Shown here: piece after piece, positions 1-6,723 of the stretch
Numbering within the stretch: the stretch's first letter is position 1
Layout: every line of letters begins with the position of its first letter
Assembly: GCA_024762915.1 (NCBI GenBank)
Contig: JANTGL010000146.1
Location: forward strand, 1-6,723
Direction: 5' to 3'
Source: Bacteroidales bacterium
Lineage (GTDB): Bacteria; Bacteroidota; Bacteroidia; Bacteroidales; JAADGE01
Length of the DNA: 6,723 nt
Translations under genes and position numbers: made by a program
Notes under the pieces: model-generated
Database searches by the model: none
The model's input: only the letters and a program-made list of their open reading frames with translations
What the model was told of the DNA's origin: nothing

Positions 1-432
1 GATCAGGTTTTTGCTCATATTAAATGGGAAGAATGGATTAAAGATAATATGAATACAGAAATTGAATTCCCGATTATTGCAGATACGGGAGCCGTTGCCG
101 AACAACTCGGATTAATTCATCCCGGGAAAGGTACGAATACGGTAAGAGCCGTCTTCATCGTTGATGACAAAGGAAAAATCAGAATTATTTTCTATTATCC
201 GCAAGAACTCGGACGTAATATGGATGAAATATTAAGATCTGTTGAAGGAATGCAAGTATCTGATAAAAAAGGTGTTGCAATGCCGGCAAACTGGCCGAAT
301 AATGAAATTTTAAAAGACAGAGTTATTGTTCCGCCCGCAACCAGCACGGAAATGGCAAAAGATCGTCTTCAAAAAGCGAAAGACGGCGAACATGAATGTT
401 ATGATTGGTGGTTATGCCATAAAAAACTCTAA
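1..432 (+). CDS. Peroxiredoxin, Prx6/archaeal type (5'-truncated)
   Basis: The reading frame is open from base 1 and ends at TAA 430-432, so 143 residues of the C-terminal part are visible and the true start lies outside the window. Seen: a thioredoxin-fold segment 'FPIIAD', then 'TVRAVFIVDDKGKIR' with the conserved Arg (codon 145-147), then a C-terminal extension with 'PANWP' and 'VIVPPATS', ending in 'ECYDWWLC'. This layout is typical of the Prx6-like peroxiredoxins of archaea and anaerobic bacteria, which reduce H2O2 and organic peroxides in the cytoplasm. The two Cys (codons 397-399 and 415-417) match the CxDWWxC pair known from archaeal enzymes, where one acts as resolving Cys. The peroxidatic Cys (usually in PVCTTE) would lie upstream and cannot be checked. 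An internal ATG at 49 is not the start, because homologous sequence (KWEEWIKD) precedes it. A terminator follows directly, so it is probably not co-transcribed with the efflux genes. Confidence 0.93.
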   Translation, partial: DQVFAHIKWEEWIKDNMNTEIEFPIIADTGAVAEQLGLIHPGKGTNTVRAVFIVDDKGKIRIIFYYPQELGRNMDEILRSVEGMQVSDKKGVAMPANWPNNEILKDRVIVPPATSTEMAKDRLQKAKDGEHECYDWWLCHKKL

Positions 433-452
433 TTTTATTAACATTTCAAAAC

Positions 453-482
453 AAACAAGGGTTAAAATTAACCCTTGTTTTT
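453..482 (+). terminator. Rho-independent terminator after the peroxiredoxin gene
   Basis: The arms 453-465 (AAACAAGGGTTAA) and 468-480 are exact reverse complements, giving about 12 usable base pairs around an A/T loop, with a GGG/CCC core. The 3' arm runs into a T tract (478-482), followed by a second T run at 486-491. It lies 21 bases after the peroxiredoxin stop codon and 32 bases before the next start. It should therefore separate the peroxiredoxin transcript from the efflux operon. The near-perfect symmetry means it could also act weakly on the other strand. Confidence 0.85.
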
Positions 483-513
483 ACCCTTTTTACATTTCCC
501 CCAAAAAACTCTT

Positions 514-3500
514 ATGATAAAAGCCATCATTGACTTTAGCATAAAGTATAAAATTATCATTATACTTTTCACGGTAACCGTTACGGGTATCGGATTATTT
601 TCACTTTCTAAAATACCTGTAGGTGCTGTTCCGGATATTACGAATAATCAAGTTCAGGTCATTACGGTTTCAACAAATTTATCAACACAAGATATTGAAC
701 AATTTATAACTTCTCCGATAGAAATTGAAATGGCTAACTTGCCTGGTGTTCAAGAAATTAGATCTGTATCAAAATTTGGTTTGTCGGTAGTAACAATTGT
801 TTTTGACGAAAGTATGGGAACCTATCTGCCAAGGCAACTTATTGAAGAAAAAATAAAAACTGCAAAAGAAAACATTCCTAAAGGTTTCGGTACTCCGACG
901 CTCGGCCCGATAACAACCGGTTTAGGAGAAATATATCAATACACTTTAGACGTAAAACCCGGATATGAAGATAAATACGATGCCCGGAAGCTCAGAACCA
1001 TTCAAGATTGGGTAGTCCGCAGAAATCTCTCCGGAATACCCGGTGTAGTTGAAATAAACTCTTGGGGTGGTTTTTTAAAGCAATTTGAAGTTTCCGTAAA
1101 TCCGCAAAAATTAATGAATTACAATGTTTCTTTAACGGAAGTTTTTGATGCACTCGAAAACAATAATTCCATTGCCGGAGGTGCATATATTGAAAAAGGC
1201 AACAGAAGTTTTTTTATCAGAGGAAACGGTTTACTGAAAAATATTGAAGACATCAAATTGATAGTCGTAAAAATAAATAAAGGTAAACCGGTTTTGATAA
1301 AAGACATCGCAGAAGTAAAAACCGGATATGCAAACAGGTTCGGAGCAATAACGGCAAACGGAGAAGGCGAAAAAGTTCTCGGGCAAATTATGATGCTGAA
1401 AGATGCTAATTCGAAAGATGTAATTAATGCCGTTCATAAAAAAATTGCAGAACTTCAAAAAATATTACCCGAAGGTGTATACATTAATCCGATTTTAGAC
1501 CGAAGCGAATTACTCACAAAAACGAGTTTCACCATTGCAGAAAATCTTATTCTCGGAAGCATCATCGTAATACTTGTTGTTATGCTCTTACTCGGTGATG
1601 TCCGTTCTGCTCTTATAATTGCATCAATTATTCCTTTGTCTTTGCTGTTCACGATATCTATGATGTATATTTTCGGAATTGACGCTAATCTTATGAGCCT
1701 CGGAGCATTAGACTTCGGGATTATTATTGACGGTGCCGTAATTTTGGTTGAATACATTATGTTCAGTCTAATTCTGAAACGAGAAAAAATATTAAACTCA
1801 CCAAAAACAGAAAGAAGTAAATTATACGATAAAATAACGGCTGAAGGTGCAAATAAAATGATGAGTTCGGCAGTTTTCGGTCAAGTTATTATTCTTATCA
1901 TTCTTATCCCCATTTTATCACTCACAGGTGTCGAAGGTAAAATGTTTCGACCGATGGCACTTACTTTCAGTTTTGCAATTATCGGTGCAATGATATTCGG
2001 TTTTACATGGCTGCCTGTGGCATCTTCTCTATTCCTTAAACCTAAAAAACTTTCTGAAAGAAATCCTTCCGTAATTTTAATGAATATCCTGACAAAAACA
2101 TACAAACCGGTTTTAAAATGGTCATACAAACATAAAAAAATCGTTTTAGGTATGGCATTGGCATCATTAATTTTTACAGGAATTATATTTTCTCGAATGG
2201 GGGGCGAATTTATACCGACACTTGATGAAGGAGATTTTGTAATTCAACCGGTTTTAAAAACAGGAACTTCTTTAACGGAAACCGTTAATACAATGACCGA
2301 AATGGAAAAAGAACTTTTGAATAAATTTCCGGAAATTGACCAAATTGTTTGTCGTATAGGAGCGGCTGAGGTACCTACCGACCCGATGTCTATGGAAGAA
2401 GTGGATATGATTATTCGACTTAATCCTAAAAACGAATGGATTAATGCCGAAAGCAAAGAAGAACTTGCCGACAAAATTAAGGAAACTCTTTCCGTTTTTC
2501 CCGGAATAGAATATGAATTTACACAACCCATCGAAATGCGTTTTAATGAGCTTATTACCGGAGTTCGTGCAGATATTGCGGTTAAAATTTACGGCGAAGA
2601 CTTGGATTACCTTAACAAAAAAGCGGATGAGATAAAAAAGCTTATTGAAGATGTACCCGGTGCGGCAGATATAATCATCGAAAAAACAGCCGGTCTTCCG
2701 CAAATAGGCATAAGCTACAAAAGCGAAAAAATGGCACGCTTCGGATTGAATGTCAAAGAAATAAACAATACACTGACAACGGCTTTCGGGGGAACTATTG
2801 CCGGAAGTGTTTTTGAAGGTGAAAAACGGTTTGATTTAGTTTTACGATACAATAATTCGTTCCGCAAAGATATTGAAAACATACGAAATTTGCCTTTAAG
2901 AACATCCGATGATAAACTTGTCCCTCTCAATGAAATTGCAAATGTCTTTTACACATACGGTCCGGCAAAAATATCACGCGATAATACGCACCGCAGAATG
3001 GTCGTAAGTATAAATGTCAGAAATCGTGATTTGCAATCCGTCGTAGAAGATATACAAGCAAAAATTGACAAAAATGTTAAATTCAAATCAGGTTATTATG
3101 TAGCTTACGGAGGTCAGTTTGAAAATCTTCAAAATGCAACACGCCGTTTATTAATTGTTGTTCCGATTGCATTACTGTTAATATTTATTTTTCTGCATTT
3201 TGCTTTTAAATCGATAAAAGATGTGCTGCTTATTTATACGGCTGTCCCCTTATCAGCTGTCGGAGGCGTCACATTTTTATGGATAAGAGGCATGCCGTTC
3301 AGTGTATCGGCCGGTATCGGGTTTATTGCTCTGTTCGGTATTGCAGTGCTTAACGGAATTGTTCTTCTTGAACATTTCAAAGAACTTAAAAAAGAGGGTA
3401 AATACACTACGAGAGAATTAATTTTCAAAGGAACACAAGATCGATTAAGGGCTGTACTTTTAACGGCTTCTGCAGCTGCATTGGGTTTTTTGCCGATGGC

Positions 3501-4854
3501 AATATCATCATCTGCAGGTGCGGAAGTTCAAAGACCGCTCGCTACGGTAGTAATCGGCGGACTTGTAACATCTACATTGCTGACAATGATTGCATTACCT
3601 TTACTTTATGCCATTTTCGAAAATCCTGAAAAATTAAAAAATAAAATGAAATTCAAAAAAATATTTTTATTTATCGGATTATTTTTAATCGTACCGATAA
3701 TTTCACAAGCTCAAACACAAGAAAAAAATATCAGTTTGGAAGATGCTCTTGAATTAGCTCTCAAAAATAATCCCGAAATAAAACAATCAAAGTTAAAAAT
3801 TGAAAAAGAAGAAGCACTTATCCGTTCTGCATTTGATTTAGAAAAAGCGAATTTGTATTACGAATACGATGAAAATAACATAGCTGAAAACGGACATCCG
3901 CTTAACATATTCGGGATTGAGCAAAATTTTCAATTCCCGACAGTTTATTTTGCCGAAAAAAATTCAAAAAAGATACAAAAGCAAATAGTTGAAACACAAA
4001 ACGAAATAATTATTACTAAAATTAAAAAAGATGTTTCACTTCTGTATTACAAAATAATATGGCTTGAAAACAGAAAAAATTTAATTCTGAAAATTGACAG
4101 TTTATATAAAGGTTTTATTAATGCGGCAGAATTAAAATACAAAACCGGAGAAACAAATTCTTTATCGTTTCTTAATGCAAAAGCAAAAGCCGATATGCTG
4201 AATATTCAGAAAAATAATATTGAAAAAGATATTGCATCAGCTTATAAAGAAATGAAAAACGTGTTACAAATCGATTTTGACATCAGGTTTCCGGAAAGGG
4301 AATTTACGGCACCTTTACTCGAATTGTCAAATAAAAATTCTGAATTATATCTCAGATTATCGGATAAAAATTACGACTTAAAAAAATCAAAACTAAAAAC
4401 TCAAAAACAAAACCTATTACCGACATTTACCTTAGGTGTTTTTAACGGAAACAATTCCTTCCCAAATTCTCAGAACTATACGGGTTACGGAGCAGGCATA
4501 GGTATTCCTCTTTTTTTTGGTGCACAAAAAGCAAAAATAAAAGCGGCTGAAATAGATTTAAACATTTCGGAAGAAGCAAAACAAATGTATCGAATAAAAT
4601 CCGAAAATACATTATCTGCATTGAAAACTGAAATTTTAAAACTGAAATCAAAAATAACTTATTATGAAAATACAGGCAAAAAACTTTCTTCTGAAATTTT
4701 GAAAGTTGCAAATCTGAGCTATCAAAACGGAGAAATTGATTATTTCAAATTCATAATCAGCACAGAAAATGCACTTTTTATTAAATTCGAATATCTCGAT
4801 AATTTAAAAAAATACACAGATGCCGTTATAGAATTTAATTATTTAACTTTATAA
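514..4854 (+). CDS. czcA: CzcA-type heavy-metal RND efflux pump fused to TolC-like outer-membrane factor
   Basis: This 1446-residue protein joins two components of a tripartite heavy-metal exporter. Residues 1-1034 are an HME-RND proton/metal antiporter: TM1 about 8-30, porter loop 31-338, TM2-TM6 about 340-505, TM7 about 543-561, second porter loop 562-875 beginning with 'GGEFIPTLDEGD' (D571-D574), and TM8-TM12 about 877-1033, with 'GIAVLNG' at 942-948 in TM10. TM4 carries D400-F-G-x3-D406-G-A-x4-E413, the proton-relay and specificity motif of CzcA/CnrA-type pumps for divalent ions (Zn, Co, Ni, Cd); CusA Cu/Ag pumps have a different motif. Residue 414 is Tyr where Asn is usual. Residues about 1073-1446 are a complete outer-membrane factor with two OEP repeats, beginning 'ISLEDALELALKNNPE', with beta-strand regions near 1112-1150 and 1303-1337. 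I chose ATG 514 because 'MIKAIIDFSIKYK' is the normal RND N-terminus; the in-frame ATG at 475 lies inside the upstream terminator. No Shine-Dalgarno sequence is present. Fold assignment is very sure; the metal is inferred. Confidence 0.95.
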   Translation: MIKAIIDFSIKYKIIIILFTVTVTGIGLFSLSKIPVGAVPDITNNQVQVITVSTNLSTQDIEQFITSPIEIEMANLPGVQEIRSVSKFGLSVVTIVFDESMGTYLPRQLIEEKIKTAKENIPKGFGTPTLGPITTGLGEIYQYTLDVKPGYEDKYDARKLRTIQDWVVRRNLSGIPGVVEINSWGGFLKQFEVSVNPQKLMNYNVSLTEVFDALENNNSIAGGAYIEKGNRSFFIRGNGLLKNIEDIKLIVVKINKGKPVLIKDIAEVKTGYANRFGAITANGEGEKVLGQIMMLKDANSKDVINAVHKKIAELQKILPEGVYINPILDRSELLTKTSFTIAENLILGSIIVILVVMLLLGDVRSALIIASIIPLSLLFTISMMYIFGIDANLMSLGALDFGIIIDGAVILVEYIMFSLILKREKILNSPKTERSKLYDKITAEGANKMMSSAVFGQVIILIILIPILSLTGVEGKMFRPMALTFSFAIIGAMIFGFTWLPVASSLFLKPKKLSERNPSVILMNILTKTYKPVLKWSYKHKKIVLGMALASLIFTGIIFSRMGGEFIPTLDEGDFVIQPVLKTGTSLTETVNTMTEMEKELLNKFPEIDQIVCRIGAAEVPTDPMSMEEVDMIIRLNPKNEWINAESKEELADKIKETLSVFPGIEYEFTQPIEMRFNELITGVRADIAVKIYGEDLDYLNKKADEIKKLIEDVPGAADIIIEKTAGLPQIGISYKSEKMARFGLNVKEINNTLTTAFGGTIAGSVFEGEKRFDLVLRYNNSFRKDIENIRNLPLRTSDDKLVPLNEIANVFYTYGPAKISRDNTHRRMVVSINVRNRDLQSVVEDIQAKIDKNVKFKSGYYVAYGGQFENLQNATRRLLIVVPIALLLIFIFLHFAFKSIKDVLLIYTAVPLSAVGGVTFLWIRGMPFSVSAGIGFIALFGIAVLNGIVLLEHFKELKKEGKYTTRELIFKGTQDRLRAVLLTASAAALGFLPMAISSSAGAEVQRPLATVVIGGLVTSTLLTMIALPLLYAIFENPEKLKNKMKFKKIFLFIGLFLIVPIISQAQTQEKNISLEDALELALKNNPEIKQSKLKIEKEEALIRSAFDLEKANLYYEYDENNIAENGHPLNIFGIEQNFQFPTVYFAEKNSKKIQKQIVETQNEIIITKIKKDVSLLYYKIIWLENRKNLILKIDSLYKGFINAAELKYKTGETNSLSFLNAKAKADMLNIQKNNIEKDIASAYKEMKNVLQIDFDIRFPEREFTAPLLELSNKNSELYLRLSDKNYDLKKSKLKTQKQNLLPTFTLGVFNGNNSFPNSQNYTGYGAGIGIPLFFGAQKAKIKAAEIDLNISEEAKQMYRIKSENTLSALKTEILKLKSKITYYENTGKKLSSEILKVANLSYQNGEIDYFKFIISTENALFIKFEYLDNLKKYTDAVIEFNYLTL
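3646..3711 (+). other. Embedded signal-peptide-like segment at the RND/OMF junction
   Basis: These codons encode residues M1045 to A1066 of the fusion. Seen: a basic stretch (MKFKK), a hydrophobic core of about 14 residues (I1050 to I1063), and S-Q-A before Q1067, which fits a signal peptidase I site with small residues at -3 and -1 and the A-Q ending common in Bacteroidota. The stretch before it (KLKNKMKFKK) is strongly positive, so it should stay in the cytoplasm, where TM12 ends; the hydrophobic core would then cross to the periplasm. It is either a cleaved internal signal peptide or a thirteenth membrane helix. The segment also starts with an in-frame ATG in an A-rich context (AAATAAAATG), so it might be a start for a separate channel protein. 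The feature itself is clear; its fate is inferred. Confidence 0.7.
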
Positions 4855-4864
4855 ATCACTAACA

Positions 4865-5998
4865 ATGTACAACATAAAAATTTTCACTATCATATTTACG
4901 GCACTTATTATTTTTGAAAGTTGCTCAGAAAAGAAAGAAGAAAGTCAGGAAAAAAATGCCGTTGAACAAAAAAATAATTTTATTGTCGTAAGCAAAAAAC
5001 AATTTGAAAAATCGGAAATGCAAACCGGAAAAATAAGTAAAGAAACGTTTAAAGAAACCATTCGAACAACCGGAAAAATAATTGTAAGTCCTAAAGGAAA
5101 AGCACTTATCAACCCATTATTTTCCGGAATAATAAATAATGTATTCGTTTCTCCCGGACAAAAAGTTGTAAAAGGACAAAAATTATGTTCCGTTACAAGT
5201 ATTGAAATTATTTCATTACAACAAGAATTCTCGGAAGTTGCTAATAAACTGAACAAATTAAAACATAACTATTTAAGAAAAAAATCACTGCACGAAAACA
5301 AAGTATTATCCGATAAAGAATTTGAAACTGCAAAAAGTGACTATTTCGGAACTCTGGGAACATACAACGGGCTGAAACAAAAAATCGTAATGATGAAACT
5401 TAATCCCGATAATATTATTAAAGGAAATATATACTCCGAAATTTACTTAAGAGCACCTTTCTCAGGATATATCACCGTACATAACTGTCTTAAAGGAATG
5501 TCTGTGAGCCCCGGAGACAACTTAATAAAAATCATTAATTTAAATACATTACAATTAGAATTTTATGTATTTGAAAAAGATCTTCCTAAAATAAAATCAG
5601 GTTCGGAATTGTATGCATTCACACCCGATAATGAAGCTTTAAAATACAAAGCTAAGATCACGGAAACAGGAAAAACTGTTAATCCTGACACTAAAACCGT
5701 AACGTGTTATGCCTCTTTTAAAATGAACGATACAAAATATCCTGCCGAAAATATGTATATGAACGTAGATATAACTTCATCAGAATTTAAAAAATATGCA
5801 CTGCCGGAAAATACAATTGTTTATTCCGAAACAGAAAGTTATGTTTTACAATTGGCAAAAGAAGATAAGAAAAATTATTATTTCAAAAAAAAAGACATAA
5901 AAGTCGAACAAACATACAACGGCTATACAGCTGTTTCTATAAGTGACACACTTAATCAGTACCTTATAAAGGGAGCTTATAATTTAAGTACGGAATAA
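4865..5998 (+). CDS. czcB: Periplasmic adaptor (membrane fusion protein) of the CzcA-type efflux system, lipoprotein
   Basis: This 377-residue HlyD/CzcB-family adaptor would bridge the inner-membrane pump and the outer-membrane channel encoded just upstream. Seen in order: a hydrophobic leader (residues 4-17) ending in F-E-S-C20, a loose lipobox of the kind Bacteroidota accept, so C20 is probably lipidated; a polar linker 21-40; the first lipoyl half about 81-110 ('VFVSPGQKVVKGQKL'); a short alpha-hairpin about 114-180; the second lipoyl half about 192-225 ('LRAPFSGYITVHNCLKG'); a beta-barrel about 226-305 ending 'AENMYMNVDI', equivalent to the usual PGM motif; and a membrane-proximal domain from about 309. 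No His-rich or Met-rich metal-binding N-terminus is present, unlike CzcB or CusB of Proteobacteria. Its start lies 10 bases after the fusion gene's stop, with no promoter between, so the two genes are co-transcribed. No Shine-Dalgarno sequence precedes ATG 4865. The family is very sure; the symbol follows from the partner pump. Confidence 0.92.
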   Translation: MYNIKIFTIIFTALIIFESCSEKKEESQEKNAVEQKNNFIVVSKKQFEKSEMQTGKISKETFKETIRTTGKIIVSPKGKALINPLFSGIINNVFVSPGQKVVKGQKLCSVTSIEIISLQQEFSEVANKLNKLKHNYLRKKSLHENKVLSDKEFETAKSDYFGTLGTYNGLKQKIVMMKLNPDNIIKGNIYSEIYLRAPFSGYITVHNCLKGMSVSPGDNLIKIINLNTLQLEFYVFEKDLPKIKSGSELYAFTPDNEALKYKAKITETGKTVNPDTKTVTCYASFKMNDTKYPAENMYMNVDITSSEFKKYALPENTIVYSETESYVLQLAKEDKKNYYFKKKDIKVEQTYNGYTAVSISDTLNQYLIKGAYNLSTE

Positions 5999-6020
5999 TA
6001 TTACTTTATTGCAAACAAAT

Positions 6021-6056
6021 AAAAATCTTGTCTCATTGAATTGAGGCAAGATTTTT
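6021..6056 (+). terminator. Rho-independent terminator of the efflux operon
   Basis: The arms 6021-6035 and 6042-6056 pair over 15 positions with one G-U pair (6031/6046) and a six-base loop (6036-6041). The 3' arm ends in TTTTT (6052-6056) and the 5' arm begins with AAAAA, so the hairpin could work in both directions. It starts 22 bases after the adaptor's stop codon and marks the end of the two-gene operon. Confidence 0.85.
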
Positions 6057-6073
6057 ATTATGGTGAAATTTTC

Positions 6074-6081
6074 TAATTTTG
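6074..6081 (+). promoter_or_regulatory. Bacteroidota-type -7 promoter element before the LuxE-like gene
   Basis: TAATTTTG matches the Bacteroidota sigma-ABfr -7 consensus TAnnTTTG at every fixed position. It lies just after the operon terminator, where a new promoter is expected. I find no clear -33 TTG at about 19 bases upstream; that stretch is T-rich. Only four bases separate the element from ATG 6086, so the transcript would have a very short leader or none. In such A+T-rich DNA a chance match is possible. Confidence 0.5.
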
Positions 6082-6085
6082 TAAA

Positions 6086-6723
6086 ATGACATTCAAAATT
6101 TCGGACATATTTAATATTAAAAATGAAAACGATTTTAACAAACTTGCTTTAAAAGTTTTTGAATTTCAATCCGAAAACAATCCGGTTTACAAAGAATACA
6201 TCCGTAACTTAAAAGTTGATTTAAAAACCATTAAATACTATACTGAACTTCCGTTTTTACCGATTGATTTTTTTAAAACGCACAACGTTATTTCAATAAA
6301 CAAAAAACCTGAAACAATTTTTCGAAGCAGCGGAACAAGCGGAATGACAAGAAGCGAACATCACATTGCGGATTTGTCCGTTTATGAAAAAAGTTTTCTG
6401 CAAACGTTTAATCTTTTTTACGGTAAACCGGAAGACTATATTTTTCTTGCATTGCTTCCTTCCTACTCCGAGCAAGGCAGTTCATCTCTCATTTATATGG
6501 TTGAAAAACTGATGCAATATTCCGGCAATCCGGACAACGGATTTTATCTTTACAATCATTCCGAACTAGCCGATAAATTGACAAAACTTGAAAAACAAAA
6601 CAAAAAAACAATTCTTTTCGGTGTCAGTTATGCCCTTTTGGATTTTTTCGAAAAATATCAACCGACATTAAAATACACCACAATCATTGAAACCGGCGGA
6701 ATGAAAGGTCGAAAAAAAGAACT
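6086..6723 (+). CDS. LuxE-like acyl-adenylating protein / acyltransferase (3'-truncated)
   Basis: The frame stays open from ATG 6086 to the end of the window, giving 212 residues of a protein that I expect to be somewhat over 300. An in-frame TAA at 6074-6076 makes this ATG the first possible start; no Shine-Dalgarno sequence is present. Seen: 'FRSSGTSGMTRSEH' with S81-S-G-T-S-G86, the phosphate-binding loop of adenylate-forming enzymes; 'ELPFLPIDFFKTH' before it, which is typical of the LuxE (acyl-protein synthetase) family; and 'ETGGMKGR' at 202-209, another conserved LuxE-family motif. LuxE itself activates a fatty acid as acyl-AMP and takes it onto a Cys near its C-terminus; that region is outside the window. 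Bacteroidota carry LuxE homologues without luciferase genes, and their substrate is generally not known. No functional tie to the efflux operon is visible, since a terminator lies between. Family is fairly sure; substrate unknown. Confidence 0.82.
   Translation, partial: MTFKISDIFNIKNENDFNKLALKVFEFQSENNPVYKEYIRNLKVDLKTIKYYTELPFLPIDFFKTHNVISINKKPETIFRSSGTSGMTRSEHHIADLSVYEKSFLQTFNLFYGKPEDYIFLALLPSYSEQGSSSLIYMVEKLMQYSGNPDNGFYLYNHSELADKLTKLEKQNKKTILFGVSYALLDFFEKYQPTLKYTTIIETGGMKGRKKE

Noticed and set aside
491..498. TACATTTC as the -7 promoter element of the efflux operon
   Set aside because: It has one mismatch at the conserved G, and the nearest TTG (475-477) is too close and lies inside the terminator arm. 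In A+T-rich DNA this is not enough to annotate a promoter.
475..513. Upstream in-frame ATG at 475 as start of the efflux fusion, adding 13 residues
   Set aside because: It lies within the 3' arm of the terminator hairpin, and the added residues do not resemble an RND N-terminus, whereas 'MIKAIIDFSIKYK' from 514 does.
326..517. 63-codon reading frame overlapping the end of the peroxiredoxin gene
   Set aside because: It is a +1-frame shadow of the peroxiredoxin coding sequence that runs through the terminator; it has no recognisable protein features.
992..3428. Many minus-strand reading frames of 60-143 codons opposite the pump gene
   Set aside because: They lie opposite a clearly conserved coding sequence, have no promoter or conserved motifs, and their hydrophobic or basic look is that of antisense translation of membrane-protein codons.
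3616..3648. Assembly or sequencing error joining two separate genes
   Set aside because: The frame is continuous with no homopolymer shift needed, both halves are complete, and this CzcA-channel fusion is a known arrangement in Bacteroidota. A lost stop codon by sequencing error remains possible but is not needed.
1..5998. A novel oxidative-stress and metal-resistance system combining the peroxiredoxin with the pump
   Set aside because: A strong terminator separates the genes, and both families are common housekeeping or resistance genes; adjacency alone does not support a joint system.

Overview
The window looks like chromosomal DNA from a member of the Bacteroidota. The evidence is an A+T-rich composition, start codons without Shine-Dalgarno sequences in A-rich contexts, a TAnnTTTG-type promoter element, a signal-peptide cleavage site ending in A-Q, and above all a CzcA-type efflux pump fused in one reading frame to its TolC-like outer-membrane channel, an arrangement I know from this phylum. 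I cannot name the genus.

Layout, all on the + strand: (1) 1-432 is the 3' part of a Prx6/archaeal-type peroxiredoxin, closed by a strong hairpin terminator at 453-482. (2) 514-4854 encodes a 1446-residue fusion: residues 1-1034 are a complete 12-helix heavy-metal RND pump, and residues about 1073-1446 are a complete outer-membrane factor. Between them lies a segment that looks exactly like a Sec signal peptide (M1045 to A1066). (3) 4865-5998, ten bases downstream, encodes the lipoprotein periplasmic adaptor. A second hairpin terminator at 6021-6056 ends this two-gene operon. (4) 6086-6723 is the 5' part of a LuxE-like acyl-adenylating protein that runs off the window, with a -7-type promoter element almost touching its start codon.

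How the genes work together: the fusion and the adaptor supply all three parts of a tripartite metal efflux system (inner-membrane pump, adaptor, outer-membrane channel) from only two genes. The TM4 motif D400-F-G-x3-D406-G-A-x4-E413 is the CzcA/CnrA divalent-cation type, not the CusA Cu(I)/Ag(I) type, so Zn, Co, Ni or Cd are the likeliest substrates. No metal-responsive regulator lies in the window. The peroxiredoxin and the LuxE-like gene appear to be separate transcription units.

The most interesting point is how the fusion is processed. The geometry of a tripartite pump makes it hard for the channel domain to stay tethered to the inner-membrane pump, so either signal peptidase cleavage at the junction or internal translation from ATG 3646 is predicted. 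I see no mobile element, CRISPR array, tRNA or rRNA, and no wholly novel system.
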